Assembly (NCBI GenBank): GCA_910584735.1
Contig: CAJUBM010000011.1
Location: 1-34,045 of the forward strand
DNA: 34,045 nt
Reading direction: 5' to 3'
From: an uncultured Muribaculaceae bacterium
GTDB taxonomy: Bacteria > Bacteroidota > Bacteroidia > Bacteroidales > Muribaculaceae
Shown here one piece after another: positions 22,434-31,277 of the stretch. Position 1 is the first letter of the stretch. Each line of letters begins with the position of its first letter. The notes below the pieces were generated by a model. The model saw nothing but the letters and a program-made list of their open reading frames with translations, did not search any database and had not been told where the DNA came from. The position numbers and the translations under genes are program-made.

Positions 22434-23092
22434 TAAAGTCGTATTGTTTCAGGGTCGTGGAGAGACAGATGATTACCTACCGATGTAGCTATTATGGCCG
22501 CGCCCTGTGCCGAGGCGGTCTCTTCGACCAAGGCCGCCACCGCCGTGTTGTTGCGGGCGTCGAGGTGCGATACCGGCTCGTCAAGGATTATGAAGTCGAA
22601 AGGCTGTGCAAGTGCGCGTATCACCGCAACCCTTTGCTGCTGCCCCACGGATAGGAACTCGGCGCGGGTGTCGGCCTTATTGTCGATTTCCAGCCGTTGG
22701 AGCATCCGGCGGATTTCCTGCTCGGAATAGCGGTCGGAAAGACGGTTCTTTATCATGATGTTCTCCATCACGGTAAGCTCGGGGAAGAGACGCATCTCCT
22801 GTGGCAGCCATGCCAGTGATTCGCGGCGCAGGCGGCACCACTGTCCCGTGCCAAGATTCCTTATGTCCTCGCCGTCGAAGAGTATGCGTCCGGAATAATC
22901 CGTGCGTATGCCGTAGATGAAGCTGCACAGCGATGACTTCCCGGTGCCCGACTCGGCGGTTATAAGATAGGAGCTTCCCCGGCTCAGTGTCAGATTGCGG
23001 AGCCATACCTGTGATTCGGCTACAGGAGGTTCCCCCCCGGTTCCTTGGAACACGAGGGGGAGAGTCTGTTCAAGAGTTATATGCTGTAACAT
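22433..23092 (-). CDS. ABC transporter ATP-binding protein
   Basis: The 219-residue nucleotide-binding domain has Walker A AESGTGKSS (about 46-54), Q-loop Gln98 in WLPQEM, signature LSVGQ (148-152), Walker B FIILDEP (Asp171, Glu172) and a D-loop SHLDAR. The switch position, normally ATHD, reads IIATSVGNH, so the catalytic-switch histidine appears to be Ser204; this could slow ATP hydrolysis or reflect a divergent subgroup. The size and the unusual VAE leader before the core fit a LolD/MacB-type ATPase. It is followed by its permease with a one-base overlap and preceded by the DUF4836 lipoprotein gene 46 nt away, probably all one transcription unit. Confidence 0.9.
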   Translation of the reverse strand: MLQHITLEQTLPLVFQGTGGEPPVAESQVWLRNLTLSRGSSYLITAESGTGKSSLCSFIYGIRTDYSGRILFDGEDIRNLGTGQWCRLRRESLAWLPQEMRLFPELTVMENIMIKNRLSDRYSEQEIRRMLQRLEIDNKADTRAEFLSVGQQQRVAVIRALAQPFDFIILDEPVSHLDARNNTAVAALVEETASAQGAAIIATSVGNHLSLHDPETIRL

Positions 23093-23138
23093 CAGCTTGG
23101 TTGGTCGTAGTAGAGCGGTTGTGGCAGCAATCCGGGTG

Positions 23139-24689
23139 TTAAAGAACCAGTGACAGGATTGATTCCAGCAATGGCTTGTCGGCGCCGGAGAGTTCCAGCG
23201 TGGTAAGGGTCTCCCCGGAATCTATCTTGCTTACAAGACGTAGTCCCCAGGATGCTCCGAAATGTTTCAGGATGGAATAATCTTTGGGTAGGTCTACCAC
23301 CAGCACTGACTGCTGCCCTGATACGAGGTCTTTCTTTATCGCCGGGGAGTCCCCCTTGGCAATGTCACGGGTTGCAGCTACGAGTGTATTACCCTCGGGT
23401 TTCACATAGACTGTAGGGCCGTTGTAGAAGTCAATTTTCAGGCCGTTGCCGGAATATGCCGCACACTGCACCATGGGGTGTGCCGGGACGGCTACGAACG
23501 TCTGCTGCACCGGGTCGTATTCGTAGTTCTCGCCGGAATATTGGTTTGATGCGCCTTCAACGAGGGTGCGCAGGTCGTTGGTGAACTGGGTTGCTTTCCC
23601 CGGTTTAAGCTGCACGGCGGCTACTATGTCCCAGTTGTCGTTGAATTGGCGTTCGCTTGCCGAAAATGATTCTATACCCTTGCGGGGGCCTCCGGCCACT
23701 ATGAACGTGCCGTCCCAGGCCTGGAGGTAGGGGAGTACCATCGCTATGCCCTCTTTGGCGTCCCTGTCGCGTGAGGCGGTGGCTATCGGCTCGAGAATCT
23801 CTTTCCAAGGCATATCGCCTGACAGGCCGCATGCAGCCATTGCCACATCGTAACGGTTCAGGTATTCCAGCATGCCGGTATCTACCTTTTTAAGATATTT
23901 CATGTATTCCTTGCCCATCTCGCACTGTTTACCATCGCTATCGCGGTAGGAGAGACGGAATTCGGCTTTCGAACCTGAAAGGTCGAGTGTTGCGCACAGC
24001 GAGCAGTCGAGAAGTTGCGCGGCCTGGCCGGCGCCGGCCTTGCGTATCTCGCTCTTTATGATAGAGGGGAGGTTCTCAAGGGCGACATATGCACCGGCGG
24101 CATGTTTCGAGGATAGTATGTCGGCTTTCCAGCCCACCTCGGAGAGGGGTCGTTTCTCGGCGCGGCGCATCATTTCTTTTATCGGAGCAAGCTGACGGTC
24201 TACATCGCGCCATGACTGCATGCTTGCGGCGAGTATATTCTCGTCCCAGAATATGGCGGGGCCGTATTTCCCACGGCGGGCATATGAGAATCCGCCGGCA
24301 TGGTCAACATCCCAGTCGTTGTCATTGAAGTAGCGGCGCAGTTTGTCTTCGTCCTTTACGGAGGCCATCATGAACACATCACCGCTGAAAGACCCGGTGA
24401 TGAACACTCCGTCAAGGTCTATGAAGCCCCCTTCGAAGAAGGCTCGTGCCTGGTTGCCCTCTTCGCCGCCGAGATTCATGAGCTTGGCCAGCGGGCCTGC
24501 CATAAGCACGGCGCCGTCTTTCTTCTCACAGCCGGCGTTTTCAAGGACATCGGCCATGTTTATGCCTACTACGAAGTCGGCATCAGCAGGGATGAAGTCA
24601 AGTGTCTTGGAATGTTTGGAGCATGACGAAAGAGTAGCCACGGCGATAGCCATGAGCATAAGCAGGCTCCATAGGTTGAGTTTTTTCAT
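23139..24689 (-). CDS. DUF4836 lipoprotein
   Basis: The 516-residue protein has a lipoprotein signal (MKKLNLWSLLMLMAIAV, lipobox TLSSC, lipidated Cys23). The body starts TLDFIPADADFVVGINMADVLENAGC, typical of the Bacteroidetes DUF4836 family of surface or periplasmic lipoproteins of unknown function. It ends in an ordinary C-terminal helix (LLESILSLVL). The ABC ATPase and permease genes follow 46 nt downstream, so the lipoprotein may be a partner or substrate of that transporter; this is inference from position. The upstream region is a large palindrome with two possible minus-strand promoters. Confidence 0.87.
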   Translation of the reverse strand: MKKLNLWSLLMLMAIAVATLSSCSKHSKTLDFIPADADFVVGINMADVLENAGCEKKDGAVLMAGPLAKLMNLGGEEGNQARAFFEGGFIDLDGVFITGSFSGDVFMMASVKDEDKLRRYFNDNDWDVDHAGGFSYARRGKYGPAIFWDENILAASMQSWRDVDRQLAPIKEMMRRAEKRPLSEVGWKADILSSKHAAGAYVALENLPSIIKSEIRKAGAGQAAQLLDCSLCATLDLSGSKAEFRLSYRDSDGKQCEMGKEYMKYLKKVDTGMLEYLNRYDVAMAACGLSGDMPWKEILEPIATASRDRDAKEGIAMVLPYLQAWDGTFIVAGGPRKGIESFSASERQFNDNWDIVAAVQLKPGKATQFTNDLRTLVEGASNQYSGENYEYDPVQQTFVAVPAHPMVQCAAYSGNGLKIDFYNGPTVYVKPEGNTLVAATRDIAKGDSPAIKKDLVSGQQSVLVVDLPKDYSILKHFGASWGLRLVSKIDSGETLTTLELSGADKPLLESILSLVL

Positions 24690-24726
24690 AGGAATGAATT
24701 GGGGTTGATGGTGATTTGTGAGCTAT

Positions 24727-24909
24727 AAGTAACTGTTCAAAATTATTTTATACTAACAGGTCTGATTATTTCAATGCCTCTCCGGCAAAATTTTTGAATC
24801 TTTTCCTCTCTTCATCAGTCGTGTAGCTCGCTACACTCCCTCTTCATCAAGAAAAATCTTCTAAAAATTTTCCTCGGACAGACATTAAAATAATTTCAAC
24901 CAGTTACTT
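24727..24909. repeat. Large imperfect palindrome (about 183 nt)
   Basis: Arms AAGTAACTG (24727-24735) and CAGTTACTT (24901-24909) are exact complements and continue into matching AT-rich segments (AAATTATTTTA with TAAAATAATTT). Inner arms CAAAATTTTTGAA and CTAAAAATTTTCC also pair. At the centre GTGTAGC-TC-GCTACAC (24821-24836) is perfect and is flanked by direct copies of CTCTTCATCA (24809-24818 and 24840-24849). No ORF is present. It fills most of the 24690-25076 gap and looks like a repeat-family member or a structured leader of the minus-strand DUF4836 gene. Confidence 0.75.
24738..24745 (-). promoter_or_regulatory. Possible -7 box inside the palindrome for DUF4836
   Basis: On the minus strand TAATTTTG matches TAnnTTTG and would start transcription near 24734, 45 nt before the DUF4836 ATG. 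No TTTG is found 19 nt further upstream. It is formed by the left arm of the palindrome. Confidence 0.4.
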
Positions 24910-24916
24910 AATGCCA

Positions 24917-24948
24917 CAAAGATAGGCAATTGCGTGTTAAAAAACAAG
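24917..24948 (-). promoter_or_regulatory. Possible promoter at the palindrome edge reading towards DUF4836
   Basis: On the minus strand TATCTTTG (24917-24924) matches the -7 box, with CTTG (24945-24948) 20 nt upstream as a partial -33. The predicted start is about 24913, four bases outside the palindrome, so the entire hairpin would form the 5' leader of the DUF4836 message (about 224 nt). Confidence 0.5.
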
Positions 24949-24975
24949 GATTAAATGTTGTTAAAAATTCATACG

Positions 24976-25021
24976 ATATGACATTTATCATATTTGAAGA
25001 GATAGTTTCTAAGTAATTTTG
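24976..25021 (+). promoter_or_regulatory. RND operon promoter with overlapping small operator-like dyad
   Basis: TAATTTTG (25014-25021) matches the -7 box; TTTG (24993-24996) lies 17 nt upstream, slightly short of the usual 19. The start is predicted near 25025, giving a 52-nt leader to the adaptor ATG. ATATGA (24976-24981) and TCATAT (24988-24993) form a perfect dyad ending at the -33 element, a plausible repressor site. No regulator gene is adjacent. Confidence 0.55.
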
Positions 25022-25076
25022 CGGTCGAAATTGCGTGAAATAAATATCAAACATCATAAAATTGCAAGTTAAACTC

Positions 25077-26270
25077 ATGATTAAGAAGAAAAGCATCCGG
25101 CTTTATTCGTCGCTGGCAGTATGTGGCGCCCTTGCCGCAGCCACGGCGTTATCGTCGTGTGGCGGAAGCGGGGATCCCCGTGCCGCTATGGCGGCAGCGA
25201 TGAACCAGACTCCGGAGGTGGAGGTGCTGACAGTGCAGCCCGGAACCTCTGACCTGTCGCTCAGTTATCCTACGACTATTAAGGGTAAGACGGACATAGA
25301 GATACGTCCGTTGGTGTCGGGATTCATAACATCCGTGCATGTGCAGGAGGGACAGCATGTCTCGAAGGGGCAGACTCTGTTCACTCTCGACCAGGTGCAG
25401 TACCAGGCTGCTGTAGAGCAGGCGCAGGCCCAGGTTGCGGCCGCCAAGATAGCCGTTGACAACGCCCGTCTGCAATGCGAGAACCAGAAACAACTTTTTG
25501 ACAAGAATATAATAAGCGAGTATGCCTACACGGTAGCCAAGAACCAGCTTGCCACGGCCCAGAGCCAGCTTGCCACGGCTCAGGCAGCCCTTACAACCGC
25601 CCGCAAGAACCTTAGCTACACGGTGGTTACGGCTCCTTCGGCAGGCGTGGTAGGCTCGATTCCCAACAAGGAAGGGTCGCTGGCATCCCCCTCCATGCAG
25701 ATTCCCCTTACCACGGTGTCGGACAATTCGGAGGTTTATGCCTATTTCTCGCTCAATGAGAAAGACATCCTTGATATGACCGATGGGGGTACACGCTCCA
25801 TGACCCAGGCTCTGAACGCCATGCCGGCGGTGCAGCTGCGTCTGTCAGACGGTTCTATCTATGGTCTCCCCGGCAAGGTGGCAACCGTTTCCGGCCTTAT
25901 TGACCAAAGTACGGGCTCGGCCAACGTGCGCGCACGTTTTGCCAATCCCAGCGGTATGCTCGTGAGCGGTGCAACGGGCTCTATCCTTATCCCCCAGCAC
26001 GAGGAGAACGTGATTCTTATTCCGCAGAAGGCTACCTATGAAGTGCAGGACAAACGCTTCGTGTATGTGCTGAACGACTCCAACAAGACCGTCCCCACGG
26101 CTATCACCGTGCAGCCTATCGATGACGGCAAAAACTTCGTGGTAACCTCCGGGCTCAAAGCCGGACAACGAGTGGTAGTAGAAGGCGTTGGAAATAAGAT
26201 TAAGGAAGCCGGCATGACGGTGAAACCCCGTGCTGCAAAGGCTGATACCGCTCAGAACCAGGCCAAATAA
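25077..26270 (+). CDS. RND efflux periplasmic adaptor (membrane fusion protein), lipoprotein
   Basis: The 397-residue protein is the AcrA/MexA-type adaptor joining pump and outer-membrane channel. It begins with a lipoprotein signal (lipobox ALSSC, Cys28). Next are the first lipoyl half (IKGKTDIEIRPLVSGFITSVHVQEGQHV), an alpha-helical hairpin rich in Gln/Ala with repeated LATAQSQLATAQ, the second lipoyl half (LSYTVVTAPSAGVVGSIPNKEGSL) and beta-barrel plus membrane-proximal domains ending around VVEGVGNKIKEAGMTV. I chose the ATG at 25077, not the in-frame TTG at 25062, because it gives a clean signal sequence. The permease and outer-membrane factor follow in the same direction; this is the first gene of the operon. 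Confidence 0.94.
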   Translation: MIKKKSIRLYSSLAVCGALAAATALSSCGGSGDPRAAMAAAMNQTPEVEVLTVQPGTSDLSLSYPTTIKGKTDIEIRPLVSGFITSVHVQEGQHVSKGQTLFTLDQVQYQAAVEQAQAQVAAAKIAVDNARLQCENQKQLFDKNIISEYAYTVAKNQLATAQSQLATAQAALTTARKNLSYTVVTAPSAGVVGSIPNKEGSLASPSMQIPLTTVSDNSEVYAYFSLNEKDILDMTDGGTRSMTQALNAMPAVQLRLSDGSIYGLPGKVATVSGLIDQSTGSANVRARFANPSGMLVSGATGSILIPQHEENVILIPQKATYEVQDKRFVYVLNDSNKTVPTAITVQPIDDGKNFVVTSGLKAGQRVVVEGVGNKIKEAGMTVKPRAAKADTAQNQAK

Positions 26271-26360
26271 AGCGTATCGTACGCACCTCACTCTCTCCGT
26301 TCATCTAAAAAGATTAGAAAGTCTCTTGCCTTTCCAAAGGGCATAATACAATAAGACTAA

Positions 26361-29300
26361 ATGAAACTTGACACCTTTATTAACAGGCCGGTGCTATCCA
26401 CGGTGATTTCGATATTCATCGTGCTGTTAGGTCTTATCGGGCTTAGCTCGCTGCCTATCACGCAGTATCCCGATATCGCACCGCCTACTATCTCGGTCAG
26501 CACCACCTACAACGGCGCGAACGCCCAGGCGGTGTTGAATTCCGTGATTGCTCCCCTCGAGGAGTCAATCAACGGTGCCGAGGGTATGACATATATCGAG
26601 TCAACGGCAACAAATACGGGTTCGGCGACAATCAACGTGCACTTCGAGCAGGGCTTTGACCCGGACATGGCTGCCGTGGACGTGCAGAACCGTGTGGCAA
26701 AGGCCCAGAACCTTCTCCCCGCCGAGGTAACCCAGGTGGGTGTGCTTACGCAGAAACGCCAGTCTTCGATGCTGGTGGGTGTGGCACTCTATTCCGATTC
26801 GCCCGACTATGACGGCGAGTTCCTGGATAACTATATGAAGATTAACGTTATCCCGGTGCTCCAGCGTGTGAAGGGTGTGGGCGATGTCATGTCGTTCGGC
26901 GGTGACTATTCCATGCGAATATGGATCAAGCCGGAGGTTATGGCACAGTATGGCCTGACACCTAACGATGTGGCGGCTGCATTGAAAGACCAGAACGTAG
27001 AGGCTGCCCCCGGCTCGTTCGGCGCGCAGGGCGACCAGTCGTTCCAGTACACGATGAAGTATCGCGGACGTTATATGACGCCCGAGGAGTTCGAGAATAT
27101 CGTTGTACGTGCCACTCCTAACGGCGATGTGCTCTATCTGAAGGATGTTGCCGAGGTTGAGCTTGGCAAGGTTACCTACGACTATGCTTCGGAGCTTAAC
27201 GGTCTCCCCTCAACGATGGCTATCGTGTTCCAGACCGCAGGCTCGAACGCCACGGAGATTATCAACGAGTGTCTGGCGCAGGTAGAGGAGATGAAGAAAG
27301 GCCTCCCCGACGGGTTGCATTTCGCTATCCCGATGAATAACAACGACTTCCTTTATGCGTCAATCAGCAAGGTTATACACACCCTTATCGAGGCGTTCAT
27401 CCTTGTGTTCTTCGTGGTGTATATCTTCCTCCAGGATTTCCGTTCGACCCTTATCCCGGCTATCGCCATCCCTGTGGCCCTTGTGGGTACGTTCTTCGTG
27501 ATGAACCTCATCGGGTTCTCTATAAACCTTATCACCCTGTCGGCTCTCGTGCTGGCCATTGCCATCGTGGTGGATGATGCCATCGTGGTGGTCGAGGCCG
27601 TCCATGCCAAGCTCGATGCGGGCTATAAGAGTTCGCGAAAGGCGTCAATAGATGCCATGAGCGAGATTGGATCGGCCATCATATCGATTACGCTGGTTAT
27701 GATGCTGGTGTTCATTCCCGTGTCGTTCATGCCCGGTACGGCCGGTATCTTCTACCAGCAGTTCGGTATAACCATGGCTATCGCCATCGGTTTCTCGGCT
27801 CTGAACGCCCTTACGCTGTCTCCCGCGCTGTGTGCCGTGTTCCTAAAACCCCACAAGGTGGAGGGCGAACCTGACAAGTCGCTGAAGGAGCGCATGGGCG
27901 ATGCCTATAAGGCTGCCGGCGAGGTTATGGTTACCAAGGCCAAACGTTCGTTCGGGATGAACTTCCATCCGTTGATTACCATGCTGTTCCTCGTAGCCAC
28001 CATCACGTTCATGGTGCTTGGATGGTTCGGGTTCGAGAATATGGTAGAAGGGTGTATCGCCGTGGCGTGTGCCATAGTGGCCATACTCGGTATGTTCGGT
28101 AAACGTTTCCACGAGGCTTTCGAGAACCTCTACGGACGTACCCTCAAAGGGTATAACAAGAAGGTTAATTTCTTCACACGTCACAAGATTCTATCCTTCT
28201 CCATAGTGGGAGCATCCATTGCGTTGCTGGTGTTCCTCATGGGTATCACTCCTTCTACCCTTGTGCCTAACGAGGATACAGGTACGGTATTCGTGATGGT
28301 GGATATGCCCCCGGGCACCTCGCAGGAACGTACGATGGAGGTGATGAACCAGGTGGACGGTATTCTTGCCGCCATGCCTGCCGTGGAATACCGCCAGTCG
28401 ATTATAGGCTATAGCTTTATCGCCGGTGCAGGTCCTACCTACGGTACGTTCATCGTTAAACTCAAGGATTGGAAATATCGTGACGAGTCTACCGAGAGCT
28501 CTACCAACGTGGTTATGGATGTGTTCAAGGAGGCGGGAACGAAGATAAAGGATGGCCGTGTGATTGCCTTCCAACCCCCTATGATTTCGGGTTATTCGGT
28601 AACCAATGGTTTCGAGCTTAAGCTCCAGGATAAGACCGGCGGCTCCGTGGAGGATTTCTTCGCCGTGACGCAGGACTTCTTGCAGAAGCTGGCCGAGCAG
28701 CCTGAGATTCAGGATGCTACGACTACGTTCAACCCCAACTTCCCGCAGTATAAGATTGATATAGATGCTGCAAAGGCACAGCAGGCCGGACTTTCGACTT
28801 CTTCGATTCTTTCGACCCTGCAAGGGTATTATGGCTCGATGTATGTGTCGAACTTCAACCGTTTCGGTAAGATTTACCGTGTTATGATGCAGGCTCCTCC
28901 CGAGGCCCGCGTGTCGCCTGAGACCCTGAAGAATATCAAGGTGCGCTCCTCTAACGGCCAGATGGCTTCGTTGGAGAATTTCGTGACGCTGACCAAGGTT
29001 TACGGTCCTGACCTTCTGAACCGTTTCAATCTGTTTACCTCTATCTCCGTAACGGGTAACCCTGCTTCCGGCTATTCTTCCAGCCAGGCACTGGCGGCTA
29101 TCGAACGTGTTGCCGCCGAGGCGCTCCCCACGGGCTACGGTTTTGAATATGCAGGTATGACACGTGAAGAGGGTACGTCAAGCGGCAACCAGACGGCTCT
29201 TATCTTCGGTCTGTCGTTGCTGTTCGTCTACCTGCTGCTGTCCGCCCAGTATGAGAGCTATATCATCCCCTGGGCCGTAATCCTCTCCATTCCGTTCGGT

Positions 29301-29786
29301 CTGATGGGTTCGTTCGTGCTGGTATGGGTGTTCAATCTTGTGAATCTCGCCATGGGCGACTTCCTGAAGATTATACAGAACAGTATCTACCTGCAGATCG
29401 CCCTTATCATGCTTATCGGTCTGCTTGCCAAGAACGCTATCCTTATCGTAGAGTTCGCCCTCGAACGTCGTCGTGGCGGTATGTCGATATTCAATGCCGC
29501 CGTGGCCGGTGCCTCGGCCCGTCTGCGCCCCATCCTCATGACTTCGCTGGCCCTTATCATCGGTCTGCTCCCCATGATGTTCGCCTCAGGCGTAGGCGCC
29601 AACGGTAACCGCGCCCTCGGCGTAGGATCCGTGGGAGGTATGCTTATCGGTATGATTTTGCAGATTTTCATCGTTCCCGCGATATTCGTGGCGTTCCAGT
29701 TCTTGCAGGAGAAGTTTACCCCGCTCAAGTGGGAGGACACTGACAACTCCGGCATAGAATCGGAAATAGAACAGTACTCACGATAA
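26361..29786 (+). CDS. RND multidrug efflux permease (HAE-1/AcrB family)
   Basis: Proton-driven inner-membrane pump, 1141 residues, longer than AcrB (about 1049). Family features: MKLDTFINRPVLSTVISIFI at the start, the proton-relay Asp405-Asp406 in AIAIVVDDAIVVVE, and Lys1024 in LLAKNAILIVEFALER. Both porter domains are present. The length excess is mainly a stretch at about 505-600 between helices 6 and 7 that contains two extra hydrophobic segments (about 537-555 and 562-578), plus a shorter insert near 990-1005 before helix 10. In AcrB the corresponding 6-7 linker is a short cytoplasmic helix. Substrates cannot be predicted; drugs and bile salts are usual for gut Bacteroidales. It follows the adaptor by 90 nt. 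Confidence 0.94.
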   Translation: MKLDTFINRPVLSTVISIFIVLLGLIGLSSLPITQYPDIAPPTISVSTTYNGANAQAVLNSVIAPLEESINGAEGMTYIESTATNTGSATINVHFEQGFDPDMAAVDVQNRVAKAQNLLPAEVTQVGVLTQKRQSSMLVGVALYSDSPDYDGEFLDNYMKINVIPVLQRVKGVGDVMSFGGDYSMRIWIKPEVMAQYGLTPNDVAAALKDQNVEAAPGSFGAQGDQSFQYTMKYRGRYMTPEEFENIVVRATPNGDVLYLKDVAEVELGKVTYDYASELNGLPSTMAIVFQTAGSNATEIINECLAQVEEMKKGLPDGLHFAIPMNNNDFLYASISKVIHTLIEAFILVFFVVYIFLQDFRSTLIPAIAIPVALVGTFFVMNLIGFSINLITLSALVLAIAIVVDDAIVVVEAVHAKLDAGYKSSRKASIDAMSEIGSAIISITLVMMLVFIPVSFMPGTAGIFYQQFGITMAIAIGFSALNALTLSPALCAVFLKPHKVEGEPDKSLKERMGDAYKAAGEVMVTKAKRSFGMNFHPLITMLFLVATITFMVLGWFGFENMVEGCIAVACAIVAILGMFGKRFHEAFENLYGRTLKGYNKKVNFFTRHKILSFSIVGASIALLVFLMGITPSTLVPNEDTGTVFVMVDMPPGTSQERTMEVMNQVDGILAAMPAVEYRQSIIGYSFIAGAGPTYGTFIVKLKDWKYRDESTESSTNVVMDVFKEAGTKIKDGRVIAFQPPMISGYSVTNGFELKLQDKTGGSVEDFFAVTQDFLQKLAEQPEIQDATTTFNPNFPQYKIDIDAAKAQQAGLSTSSILSTLQGYYGSMYVSNFNRFGKIYRVMMQAPPEARVSPETLKNIKVRSSNGQMASLENFVTLTKVYGPDLLNRFNLFTSISVTGNPASGYSSSQALAAIERVAAEALPTGYGFEYAGMTREEGTSSGNQTALIFGLSLLFVYLLLSAQYESYIIPWAVILSIPFGLMGSFVLVWVFNLVNLAMGDFLKIIQNSIYLQIALIMLIGLLAKNAILIVEFALERRRGGMSIFNAAVAGASARLRPILMTSLALIIGLLPMMFASGVGANGNRALGVGSVGGMLIGMILQIFIVPAIFVAFQFLQEKFTPLKWEDTDNSGIESEIEQYSR

Positions 29787-29792
29787 AAAAAC

Positions 29793-29843
29793 GACGTGTC
29801 CCGCTCCCCGGCCGGCTTATGGCCGGGGCCGGCGGCGCCGCGT
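29793..29843 (+). other. GC-rich intercistronic hairpin between permease and outer-membrane factor
   Basis: CCCCGGCC (29806-29813) and GGCCGGGG (29821-29828) pair perfectly around a 7-nt loop, with outer GACG/CGTC able to extend the structure. The stem falls in the 70-nt gap inside the RND operon, 7 nt after the permease stop. It lacks a following T tract, so it more likely protects the upstream message or lowers expression of the distal gene than ends transcription. Confidence 0.55.
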
Positions 29844-29856
29844 CACAAAAGCCTAT

Positions 29857-31242
29857 ATGAAAAATATATCTAAAATAATAGTGGCCGGGACATTGTGCGC
29901 GTCAATGCTCTCATCGTGCCACATATATAAGAAGTTCGAGATGCCGCAGGACGACCCTGTGACTGCCGAATATTCCCGTGCGCTGGAAGAGGCTCCCGAC
30001 TCGGCGGCTTATGGTAATCTGCAGTGGCAGCAGGTGTTCACCGACCCTCTGCTTCAGGATTACATATCGCGCGCTTTGGCGAACAATGTAGATCTTGAGA
30101 ACGCCCGTCTCAACATCGACATAGCCCGTGCCAACCTGCTCGGAGCCAAGTTGAGCTATCTTCCCTCGGTAGCTCTGACGCCTAACGGGGCCGGAGCTAA
30201 ATATAATCTTCCCGGTTCGGAGATGACATGGACCTATACCATACCCCTGGGTGTGTCGTGGGAGATTGACGTGTTCGGTAAGATTCTCAACACAAAACGC
30301 GGCGCCGAGGTGAGTGTGCGCATGCAGCAGGACTACTCGCAGGCCGTACGCTCGCAGATTATCGGAGCCGTGGCCTCGTGCTACTATTCCATCGCTACGT
30401 TGAAATCGCAGCTGGCCCTGTCGCGCCAGACCTCCGAGGTATGGGCCCAGTCGGTACAGACAATGCGCGATTTCAAGGAGACGGGCCGTGTCACAGAGGC
30501 CGCCGTTGTCCAGTCGGAGGCTCAGTATTACTCTATCCTCGCCTCTATCTCGGATCTCGAGACGGCACTTGCGCAGGCCGACAACTCTATGTCGCTTCTG
30601 CTGAACGAGCAGCCGCAGAGTCACGACATCCCTGCCGATGCACGGATGGATATCCCGGCAATATTGCGCGACGGTGTGGCAATGCGCGAAATCGTGCAGC
30701 GTCCCGATGTACGCGCCGCCGAGGAACAGCTTGCCGCCGCTTATTATGCCACCAATTCGGCCCGCGCAGCCTTCTATCCCGGTCTTACGATATCGGCTCA
30801 GGGTGGGTTCACCAACCTGTTAGGCTCGTTTATCAAGAACCCGGGCGACTGGTTCCTCCAGCTGGCGGGCTCGTTGACCGCGCCGCTGTTCTCTCGCGGA
30901 CAGAATATCGCACGTCTCAAAGGCGCCAAGATACAGCAGCAGCAGACGTTGAACACATTCAAGTACACGCTGCTCAATGCCGCTGCCGAGATTGACAACG
31001 CGCTGGTGTCGCTGGCAAACAACACCGAGAAGGCCTCCATGCTTGCAAAACAGGAGGAGAGCCTGCAGAAGGCGGTGGAATATACCAACCTGCTTATGGC
31101 CCACGACCAGTCGACCACCTATCTGGAGGTGCTGAACGCCCAGTCCTCGCTGCTTTCGGCCCAGATGGGACGTCTCACCACTGAGTTTGCACGTGAACGC
31201 GACCTTATAACTCTATATCAGGCTCTCGGCGGAGGACGATGA
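29857..31242 (+). CDS. RND outer-membrane factor, TolC/NodT-type lipoprotein
   Basis: The 461-residue outer-membrane channel protein has a lipobox MLSSC (Cys21). The body has two repeats of the OEP fold: PLLQDYISRALANNVDLENARLN starts the first helical hairpin, and VQRPDVRAAEEQLAAAYYATNSARAAFYPGLTISAQG is the classic NodT second-repeat segment. The ending STTYLEVLNAQSSLLSAQMGRL is also diagnostic. It completes the tripartite pump with the adaptor and permease. The ATG at 29857 is 70 nt past the permease stop. The LpxA-like gene begins 35 nt after the stop and could be cotranscribed. Confidence 0.94.
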   Translation: MKNISKIIVAGTLCASMLSSCHIYKKFEMPQDDPVTAEYSRALEEAPDSAAYGNLQWQQVFTDPLLQDYISRALANNVDLENARLNIDIARANLLGAKLSYLPSVALTPNGAGAKYNLPGSEMTWTYTIPLGVSWEIDVFGKILNTKRGAEVSVRMQQDYSQAVRSQIIGAVASCYYSIATLKSQLALSRQTSEVWAQSVQTMRDFKETGRVTEAAVVQSEAQYYSILASISDLETALAQADNSMSLLLNEQPQSHDIPADARMDIPAILRDGVAMREIVQRPDVRAAEEQLAAAYYATNSARAAFYPGLTISAQGGFTNLLGSFIKNPGDWFLQLAGSLTAPLFSRGQNIARLKGAKIQQQQTLNTFKYTLLNAAAEIDNALVSLANNTEKASMLAKQEESLQKAVEYTNLLMAHDQSTTYLEVLNAQSSLLSAQMGRLTTEFARERDLITLYQALGGGR

Positions 31243-31277
31243 AACGGAGCCATCTAACAGGTATTATTTAAAATTTT

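Noticed and set aside
24908..25096. 62-residue minus-strand ORF in the RND promoter region
   Set aside because: It is AT-rich, overlaps the predicted promoter and the adaptor start, and resembles nothing.
28191..28823. 210-residue antisense ORF opposite the RND permease
   Set aside because: A shadow of a GC-biased gene; the plus-strand permease is continuous and clearly real.
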